Both the position numbers and the translations under genes were made by a program. From Nitrospira sp. (lineage in GTDB: Bacteria; Nitrospirota; Nitrospiria; Nitrospirales; Nitrospiraceae), in the NCBI GenBank assembly GCA_016873435.1, contig VGXF01000001.1, forward strand, positions 124,001 to 188,000: a stretch of DNA of 64,000 nt. Reading direction: 5' to 3'. The notes beneath the pieces are model-generated. The model saw only the letters and a program-made list of their open reading frames with translations, made no database searches and had not been told where the DNA came from. Below are positions 58,787 through 64,000 of this stretch, in pieces. The stretch's first letter is position 1; each line of letters opens with the position of its first letter.

Positions 58787-59812
58787 TCACCTCGGCGAGT
58801 CGCTGACAGGAAGCCTAGAAGCCAGAAGCCTGCCGGCATCGAGCGCGCCGTACGTCACAATCAGATCGGCGCCAGCGCGGTGCATGGCACTGAGTGATTC
58901 CAACAACGCCTCTTCGTAGCTGAACATGCCAATTGCTGCAGCAGCCTTGAGCATGGCGTACTCCCCACTCACGTGATAGACCGCCACTGGAAGAGTTGAA
59001 TGGCCCCGAACGAGAGACACGATGTCCAGATACGGCAAACCGGGTTTCACCATCAGCCAATCTGCACCCTCGTCTTCATCCAACCGGATTTCCTTCAACG
59101 CCTCGCGGTGATTCGCGGGATCCATCTGATAGGTCCGCTTGTCACCGACCCGCGGGGCGCTCTCCAGGGCTTCACGAAACGGCCCATAGAATGCTGAGGC
59201 ATACTTCACAGCATAACTGCAGATGCCGACCTGTGAGTAGCCTGCCGCATCCAATGCCTCACGGATCACCCCAATCCGTCCATCCATCATGTCTGAGGGA
59301 GCCACAAGATCCGCCCCAGCCTGCGCTTGAACTACGGCCATCTCCGCCAACAACGGAAGGGTCGCATCATTGTCGATCTTTCCATCAATCACCACTCCGT
59401 CATGCCCGTCCGATGAATAGGGATCGAGCGCCACATCACTGAGGATCAGCAGATCTGGCGCCGCGGCCTTCAGGGCGCGGATTGCCCTCGCCATCAACCC
59501 GTCCCGGTTGCGACTTTCCTGTCCTCGCGGGTCCTTGAGGTGATTCGGTACCACCGGAAACAACGCGATGCCGGCGAGGCCAGCACGGGACGCTTCCGCG
59601 ACCTGCTCGATAGCTTGGTCGATCGAGACCCGCGCGCAGCCCGGCATGGAGGCGATCGGCGTGACCTGCCCGACCCCTTCCTGCACAAACAACGGCCAGA
59701 TCAATTGCTGCGGGGCCAGTTGATCCGTCGATCGCCTTGCCCGAAGCGTTGTCCGTGTACGATGGAGCGAGGACGATTCGCAGCGCGTGGGTGGAATCGA
59801 GTGAAGGTTCAT
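58787..59812 (-). CDS. hemB: Delta-aminolevulinic acid dehydratase without the zinc-cysteine site
   Basis: A 341-residue porphobilinogen synthase. The two active-site lysines are in CSYAVKYASAFYGPFREAL and MVKPGLPYLD. The position of the catalytic-zinc cysteines (E. coli C120, C122, C130) reads A128, D130, D138 in DVALDPYSSDGHDG, the aspartate type that does not use catalytic zinc. Start ATG 59810-59812 overlaps the ParA-like stop (ATGA). A zinc-sparing paralogue of HemB is a known companion of COG0523 genes. Confidence 0.93.
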   Translation of the reverse strand: MNLHSIPPTRCESSSLHRTRTTLRARRSTDQLAPQQLIWPLFVQEGVGQVTPIASMPGCARVSIDQAIEQVAEASRAGLAGIALFPVVPNHLKDPRGQESRNRDGLMARAIRALKAAAPDLLILSDVALDPYSSDGHDGVVIDGKIDNDATLPLLAEMAVVQAQAGADLVAPSDMMDGRIGVIREALDAAGYSQVGICSYAVKYASAFYGPFREALESAPRVGDKRTYQMDPANHREALKEIRLDEDEGADWLMVKPGLPYLDIVSLVRGHSTLPVAVYHVSGEYAMLKAAAAIGMFSYEEALLESLSAMHRAGADLIVTYGALDAGRLLASRLPVSDSPR

Positions 59813-60408
59813 TCCCAAGGCTCTTTGACCATTCGCATCAGACAGTCGATTGCCCAAGTCGTGAGCGGTTGCCCTTCCATCACGTTCGACCAGATCGCTT
59901 CCCATCGGATGACCGCTGGAGAAATTCTGAATCCCTTGCTCTCCACGGCGGCCCGCATAGCCGATGTCGGCCACTCCACGACTTGATTCCATAACACCCG
60001 CATGGCCGGATTGATCCCTTCATCCCCAAGCGTCGCACGCAAAGCTGCGACCCCCTCCAACGCCCAGATGTCGGGATAGGACGGGCGAACTGGTACGAAC
60101 ACCTGGTCGGCTGCACGCAGAATGCTCGTTGTCATATCGGACAACATCGGCGGTCCGTCGACGACCATCCACTCAAAGCTCGGCGCAAATCTGGATGCTT
60201 GCTCGTGCACGATCGGCTGAATCTGCGAACGGGCCACGACACGGAATTGTTCTCCCCAGTGGCTCGCCCATTCACTTGCCGTCCCTTGCACATCCGCATC
60301 CAGCAAGAGTACGCGAGCCCCCTGCTCCGCCAATGCCATCGCGGTCGCAATCGCCAGGGTCGTCTTTCCCGTGCCGCCCTTCTGGTGGAGAAACGCGACC
60401 GTGCGCAT
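59809..60408 (-). CDS. Small ParA/MinD-type ATPase coupled to hemB
   Basis: A 199-residue SIMIBI-class ATPase. The deviant Walker A is FLHQKGGTGKTTLAIATAMA (two lysines). Walker A' is VLLLDADVQGTASEWA and the switch-like WMVVDGPPMLSDM follows. It lacks a DNA-binding N-terminus and no parB is adjacent. Standalone members partition plasmids or position proteins; some relatives (CooC, NifH, Mrp) insert metals. It lies nine bases after pyrC and overlaps hemB, so a link to metal or cofactor handling is plausible but unproven. Confidence 0.82.
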   Translation of the reverse strand: MRTVAFLHQKGGTGKTTLAIATAMALAEQGARVLLLDADVQGTASEWASHWGEQFRVVARSQIQPIVHEQASRFAPSFEWMVVDGPPMLSDMTTSILRAADQVFVPVRPSYPDIWALEGVAALRATLGDEGINPAMRVLWNQVVEWPTSAMRAAVESKGFRISPAVIRWEAIWSNVMEGQPLTTWAIDCLMRMVKEPWE

Positions 60409-60417
60409 GGATCCCGC

Positions 60418-61737
60418 TCACGCGGCGCGGGGCTCCCAATGTCGAATCCGCCCCCCGACAACAGTCATTATGACTCGACCCCGCACCGGCCATCCGGCAA
60501 ACGGCGTATTCCGCCCCTTTGAGAGGAACTGCTCTGGATCAACGACCCATTCGCGCGTACGATCCACCACGACAATGTCGGCTGATACTCCGGGCGCCAA
60601 TGTACCACCCGGCAATCCCAACAACCCGGCCGGCTTGCTGGTCAAACACTGCACGGCACGCTCCAGAGGCAAGACACCCTGCTCGACAAGCCGCAGCGTC
60701 AAGGCCAACGCCGTCTCCAGTCCCACGATCCCGAACGGGGCTCGCTCCATACCCCATTGTTTTTCATACTCCGCGTGAGGGGCATGGTCTGTCGAAATCG
60801 CGTCGATGGTTCCGTCTACAAGCCCCTCCAGTAATGCGTCTCGGTCCCGCTCACTCCGTAAAGGTGGATTCATCTTGGCATTGACGCCCTGCTCGCGAAC
60901 CGCTTCGTCGGTCAACGTGAAATGATGCGGACAGACCTCGGCCGTCACCCGCAAACCCTTGACCTTGGCCTGACGCACCAGGTCTACCCCGACCGCCGTG
61001 CTGAGATGTGCGACATGGAGTCGTGCACCCGTCTCTTCGGTTAGCCTGATGTCTCGCGCAATCATTCGAAACTCTGCGCCGGTTGGAATGCCCGGGACCC
61101 CCAACACACGCGACACTGGCCCTTCGTTCATACAGCCACAACCGGATAGGATCAGATCCTCGCAATGGTCAATCACAGGCAGATCGACATCCGATGCCTG
61201 CTTCATTGCCTGTTGCATGACCTCATCATTCATCACCGGCCGCCCATCATCCGACAGCGCGACACAGCCCGCCTCTTTCAAGGCTCGAAAATCGGTCAAC
61301 TCACGGCCGGCTGCCCCCTTGGTAATCGCGCCGATCGGATAGACCTTGGCACGATCGGCTTCGCCGGACTTCCGCTTAATGAACTGCGTCACTGTCGGCT
61401 CATCGTTCACCGGCTTCGTGTTCGGCATACAGCAGATCGACGTGAAGCCCCCTGCCACGGCTGCCGCCGTCCCGGTGGCGATGGTTTCCTTATATTCAAA
61501 GCCTGGCTCACGCAGATGGACATGGAGATCGACGAGGCCCGGCAACACCAGCAACCCTGTGATATCCAGACGCGCTGCCTCCCGGGGAGGAGCCTCATCC
61601 GGCGAGACCACCGCATCAATCACTCCATCTCTGATCCACACATCGGCTTTGCCGTTCCAGCGGCCCGGGTCAAGCACCCAGCCGCCGGCGAGGATCAGGA
61701 AGGAGGGCTGCTCCTCGGTATTGAACCTATTGACCAT
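60418..61737 (-). CDS. pyrC: Dihydroorotase (class I)
   Basis: A 439-residue amidohydrolase of pyrimidine synthesis. All zinc-ligand positions are visible: HVHLREPG (HxH), the aspartate/lysine region SDDGRPVMND, DHCED, HVAHLST and the catalytic STDHAPH. The fold is therefore expected to be active and to need metal. PyrC paralogues recur in COG0523/zinc clusters, where they are thought to be a starvation-time copy. ATG 61735-61737 starts it; the histidine-rich gene is divergent. Confidence 0.92.
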   Translation of the reverse strand: MVNRFNTEEQPSFLILAGGWVLDPGRWNGKADVWIRDGVIDAVVSPDEAPPREAARLDITGLLVLPGLVDLHVHLREPGFEYKETIATGTAAAVAGGFTSICCMPNTKPVNDEPTVTQFIKRKSGEADRAKVYPIGAITKGAAGRELTDFRALKEAGCVALSDDGRPVMNDEVMQQAMKQASDVDLPVIDHCEDLILSGCGCMNEGPVSRVLGVPGIPTGAEFRMIARDIRLTEETGARLHVAHLSTAVGVDLVRQAKVKGLRVTAEVCPHHFTLTDEAVREQGVNAKMNPPLRSERDRDALLEGLVDGTIDAISTDHAPHAEYEKQWGMERAPFGIVGLETALALTLRLVEQGVLPLERAVQCLTSKPAGLLGLPGGTLAPGVSADIVVVDRTREWVVDPEQFLSKGRNTPFAGWPVRGRVIMTVVGGRIRHWEPRAA

Positions 61738-61797
61738 CCACCACCATCAAGCCTAGTATCAACGTGCCTCGGCCCTTCTCACGAAAGGAGTTCTCCG

Positions 61798-62145
61798 ATG
61801 AGCGACCACCCCATCCATGAGCATCACGCCCATCAGCACGGAACGAACTGTGGGCATCTGGCCGTCCTCCATGACGGTCATATCGATTATCTCCATGACG
61901 GACATCTTCATCATCCGCACGGCGACCATGTCGATGAACATCGGCTCGGTATCACCACGCAAAACCCGGCGGGATGCACCCCCACCCATCGCTGCGAAGG
62001 GCATGAGTCCGAACATCGCCATGGCCCGAACTGCGGACATCAAGCGGTGCCGCACGGAGACCATATTGATTATCTGGTCGCCGGCCATTTGCACTTCGCC
62101 CATGGCGCGCATTGTGACGACCATGGGGCCCTACGACTCGCGTAG
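61798..62145 (+). CDS. Histidine-rich metal-binding repeat protein
   Basis: A 115-residue protein with 28 histidines. It has two copies of the module NCGHxAVxHxxHIDYL (at 17-32 and 78-93), each followed by GHLH and HGxHxDxH patterns, plus cysteines at 18, 60, 66, 79 and 106. No signal peptide. Such proteins can store or buffer Zn, Ni or Co. AAAGGAG precedes the ATG. It is divergent from pyrC and its end overlaps the thiol-peroxidase gene by 15 bases. Confidence 0.85.
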   Translation: MSDHPIHEHHAHQHGTNCGHLAVLHDGHIDYLHDGHLHHPHGDHVDEHRLGITTQNPAGCTPTHRCEGHESEHRHGPNCGHQAVPHGDHIDYLVAGHLHFAHGAHCDDHGALRLA

Positions 62146-62718
62146 GAACGATTCGTCACTATCGGTGCGGGACGCCTGACTCAACGACGTCCCGCGCTTT
62201 GCGCTCAGCCGTTCTAGAAACCCGCTTACCTCTGCTGGTCGCATCTGATCGAGCGGTATATCGACTTCTAGAAACACACCATCCCGTAGCGCAAACAGCC
62301 CGTGCGCGATGCGCTGATGATCCTCCACGCCGACTCCAAACGCCGACACAAAGGCCTCTCGACTCGCCGGATCCGCACAGCAGAGGGAATAGCCTGCGGC
62401 GCGAACATTCGGATGAAACCGGTCGACTTCTTGCCAGTGCGCCTCATGATCCGCTGAGACATGGACAATCTTGAGATCCAGCAACTGCCCACGACCACGC
62501 TCTTCCAGATCCACGATCTGTGCAAGGCACGCGTGTTTCTGGATGTTCGGCAATGTGGAAACCACGACCAGCCCACGGCAAAGTTCATCCGCCGTAAGCG
62601 GTGTATCCGCCAACCTTGCAGCCGGAATGGTGAACTCGACGGTCAGGCGCTCTCCAGGAGATGGAGTCCGTCCCTGTAAATTAATGACCCGCTCTCCCAA
62701 CTGTGCTTCCCTGCTCAT
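62131..62718 (-). CDS. Thiol-peroxidase-like (Tpx/peroxiredoxin) protein
   Basis: A 195-residue thioredoxin-fold protein resembling atypical Tpx. The peroxidatic region is VVSTLPNIQKHACLAQIVDL, with the cysteine in the expected place, and a vicinal CC occurs further on (NVRAAGYSLCCADPASREAF) as a possible resolving pair. It starts 17 bases after the ZIP gene stop and is read leftward with it. A role in protecting thiol metal sites is inferred. Confidence 0.72.
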   Translation of the reverse strand: MSREAQLGERVINLQGRTPSPGERLTVEFTIPAARLADTPLTADELCRGLVVVSTLPNIQKHACLAQIVDLEERGRGQLLDLKIVHVSADHEAHWQEVDRFHPNVRAAGYSLCCADPASREAFVSAFGVGVEDHQRIAHGLFALRDGVFLEVDIPLDQMRPAEVSGFLERLSAKRGTSLSQASRTDSDESFLRES

Positions 62719-62735
62719 CCCCCAAACTTCCTTCG

Positions 62736-63542
62736 TTAATGCGCGAGCATCGTCAGCATTGCGATCGTCACCATGCCGGCGATCATCATGGCGAACTGCA
62801 ACACCCCCTTGGCCGCCCCCATGCGCCCGTGCAGACCAGGGACCAAGTCTGCCAGGCCAATGTAGAGAAAACTTGCGGCTGCCACGCTGAGGGCATAGGG
62901 CACGATCGCCTCCGCGTAGCCGAGGCCGCCATAGGCGGCAACGGCCCCGACCAGCGTCCCCAGCCCCGAGAGCGTGTTCCAGAAAAAAGCCTTCCAGCGA
63001 GAAAACCCACTCGACAGGAGGATGGTGAAATCGCTGAATTCTTGCGGGACTTCATGGCCCAACACCGCGAGCGTCGTGACGAGACCGAGTCCCGGTGAGG
63101 CTACGCAGGCCGCACCGATGGCAATGCCGTCAGCGGTGTTGTGGACGGCATCGCCGATCAGCACCAGCATGCCTGTGTGCGTTCCTCCGACCGGCGCATG
63201 ATCATGAGCCTGGCCGGTGCCACGAGGGCCCTCAGCAGGTTCCTCCCCGTGCGCATGTCGCCAGATCACCGTCCACTCCAGCACGAAAAACAGAACAAGC
63301 CCACCCAGAATCGACAGTCCTACTTCGTAGCTAGGAATATGCTCCAAGGCCTCGGGGATCAGCCCAATGATTGCGGTGGCCAACATCGTGCCTGTGGCAT
63401 AACTCAGCAGATACGGCATCGCCCGATGCCGCCAGCCGTCGGGAACGAATAAGATGACGGCAGCAGGCAGCAGCGCCCCCAGGCTCCCAAGCAGCCCCAT
63501 CAGAACGACGAATTCCCAGGACGATTCGGCAGGAAGCGTCAT
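62736..63542 (-). CDS. ZIP-family metal transporter
   Basis: A 268-residue membrane protein with about eight helices. The ZIP signatures are in the transport-site helices: IGDAVHNTADGIAIGAA (TM4, H-N-D) and VLGHEVPQEFSDFTILL (TM5, H-E). A histidine-rich loop (AHGEEPAEGPRGTGQAHDHA) lies between TM3 and TM4 and is typical of zinc ZIPs. Uptake of Zn2+ is likely, though ZIPs can carry Fe, Mn or Cd. It overlaps the upstream gene by four bases (ATGA). Confidence 0.92.
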   Translation of the reverse strand: MTLPAESSWEFVVLMGLLGSLGALLPAAVILFVPDGWRHRAMPYLLSYATGTMLATAIIGLIPEALEHIPSYEVGLSILGGLVLFFVLEWTVIWRHAHGEEPAEGPRGTGQAHDHAPVGGTHTGMLVLIGDAVHNTADGIAIGAACVASPGLGLVTTLAVLGHEVPQEFSDFTILLSSGFSRWKAFFWNTLSGLGTLVGAVAAYGGLGYAEAIVPYALSVAAASFLYIGLADLVPGLHGRMGAAKGVLQFAMMIAGMVTIAMLTMLAH

Positions 63543-63838
63543 GATAGGCGTTTCTTCTCTCGATAATCGGCATATCGCTGTTCACAGGGGGCAATCGACG
63601 AATCTCCCAAGAATCGTGACCACTCACTATGGGTGGAGACATCGACACCCTCGGCCCGAGCTTCCCGCTGGAGGACAACCTGAAGGTCAAGGAGCAGGTC
63701 TGACTCGTCGATATCGGCCTCCGAGTCGGCCCGCAACTGGGCAAACATTGCTCGGTAGATGCGCTTGAGTTCGTCGAGCGAACAATCAAGTACAAAGCGG
63801 TTCTGCTGTTTCGTGATACGTGATTCTAAAGGAGACAT
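63539..63838 (-). CDS. Hypothetical protein translationally coupled to the ZIP transporter
   Basis: A 99-residue soluble protein beginning MSPLESRITKQQNRFVLDCS and then LDELKRIYRAMFAQLRADSE. The middle is acidic (ADIDESDLLLDLQVVLQREA) and there are single cysteines only. I do not recognise a family. The four-base overlap with the ZIP gene means co-expression, so it may act in metal uptake or its control. Confidence 0.62.
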   Translation of the reverse strand: MSPLESRITKQQNRFVLDCSLDELKRIYRAMFAQLRADSEADIDESDLLLDLQVVLQREARAEGVDVSTHSEWSRFLGDSSIAPCEQRYADYREKKRLS

Positions 63839-63873
63839 GGCACTCCTCGATCTCTCTGTCCGTTCGTGCGCGA

Positions 63874-63909
63874 TCCTGACCTGTCAAGCTGGCATCAGAC
63901 AGGTCAGGA
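63874..63909. repeat. Perfect 12-bp inverted repeat upstream of the ZIP operon
   Basis: TCCTGACCTGTC (63874-63885) and its exact complement GACAGGTCAGGA (63898-63909) flank a 12-base loop. No T-run follows in either direction, so it is not a typical intrinsic terminator. Lying ~36-70 bases before the 99-residue gene it could be an operator or an mRNA stem-loop. Confidence 0.7.
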
Positions 63910-64000
63910 GTGTTTGATGACAGGACGCGGGATTGTAATTTCGACCGATCAACACCAGAGCGGGATCCGGTTCCTGCGAAAATCGAACCACGCCGACCCA
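63884..64000 (-). CDS. Probable COG0523 GTPase C-terminal end (cut by window edge)
   Basis: The frame ending TGA at 63884-63886 reads PALVLIGRNYNPASCHQTLL and TCLMPA at its end. The VLIGR...L..CL pattern matches the end of the CobW_C domain of the GTPases at 51371-56407 (compare [20 protein letters not shown]). Only 38 residues are visible, so this is a resemblance, not proof. A fifth GTPase would extend the island past the right edge. Confidence 0.42.
   Translation of the reverse strand, partial: WVGVVRFSQEPDPALVLIGRNYNPASCHQTLLTCLMPA

Noticed and set aside
58657-58806. A 49-codon rightward frame between the orphan epsilon gene and hemB
   Set aside because: It overlaps the end of hemB on the other strand and has no recognisable family or clear ribosome-binding site; it cannot be supported.

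Overview
The window reads as chromosomal DNA of a GC-rich Gram-negative bacterium, most likely a Nitrospira-type nitrite oxidiser or close relative. The grounds are the five-subunit 2-oxoacid:ferredoxin oxidoreductase with an epsilon subunit (44857-48708, the oxygen-tolerant kind known from Hydrogenobacter and Nitrospira), and a family of ~120-bp palindromic intergenic repeats that I associate with this group from memory. The assignment is an inference; no rRNA is present.

Layout. 1-6.7 kb: cell-shape operon mreB-mreC-mreD-mrdA-rodA read leftward, then an RNase G/E-type ribonuclease cut by the window edge, with a decayed copy of the rodA 3' end between them. 6.8-20.6 kb: a SurA-N protein, queA, a SpoIID-like protein, asd, an NHL-repeat protein, and branched-chain amino-acid genes (ilvB, ilvN, ilvC, leuA, leuB) with psd and pssA. 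A leucine-type T-box leader precedes leuA. 20.7-27.4 kb: a glutaredoxin-like protein, RNase P RNA, a short RNase HIII, a zinc-ribbon coiled-coil protein, a CAU-anticodon tRNA, rpoD and dnaG. 27.7-31.7 kb: aldo/keto reductase, alcohol dehydrogenase and small proteins. 31.7-43.1 kb: a long leftward run rho-rpmE-prfA-prmC-murA-hisG-hisD-hisB-hisH-lipoprotein-hisA-hisF-hisIE-HIT. 43.6-50.6 kb: DUF2203 and YciI proteins, the rightward ferredoxin-oxidoreductase operon, tRNA-Asn, YjbQ and an HD-domain protein.

50.7-64 kb is the remarkable part. It is a nearly continuous leftward accessory island that looks like a zinc-limitation (Zur-type) regulon. It holds duplicate ribosomal proteins S18, S14 and L31 in cysteine-free or short-of-zinc-ligand forms, plus L28 and L33. 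It holds four tandem COG0523 (CobW/ZNG1-like) GTPases and the tail of a probable fifth at the window edge. It also has a HemB lacking the zinc-cysteine triad, a PyrC, a ZIP-family metal transporter, a histidine-rich repeat protein, a thiol-peroxidase-like protein and a small CxxC/CxxC protein. A zinc-ligand L31 (41617) lies in the same window as the cysteine-free L31 (56388), which makes the paralogue swap directly visible.

Three members are not standard for such islands: an orphan second copy of the ferredoxin-oxidoreductase epsilon subunit (57969) preceded by a Fur-family-like dyad; a small ParA/MinD-type ATPase translationally coupled to hemB; and the alternation of canonical CxCC GTPases with a degenerate CxxC subtype. 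Together they suggest metal rationing that reaches from ribosome and tetrapyrrole synthesis toward the carbon-fixing reductive TCA machinery. That last link is inference.
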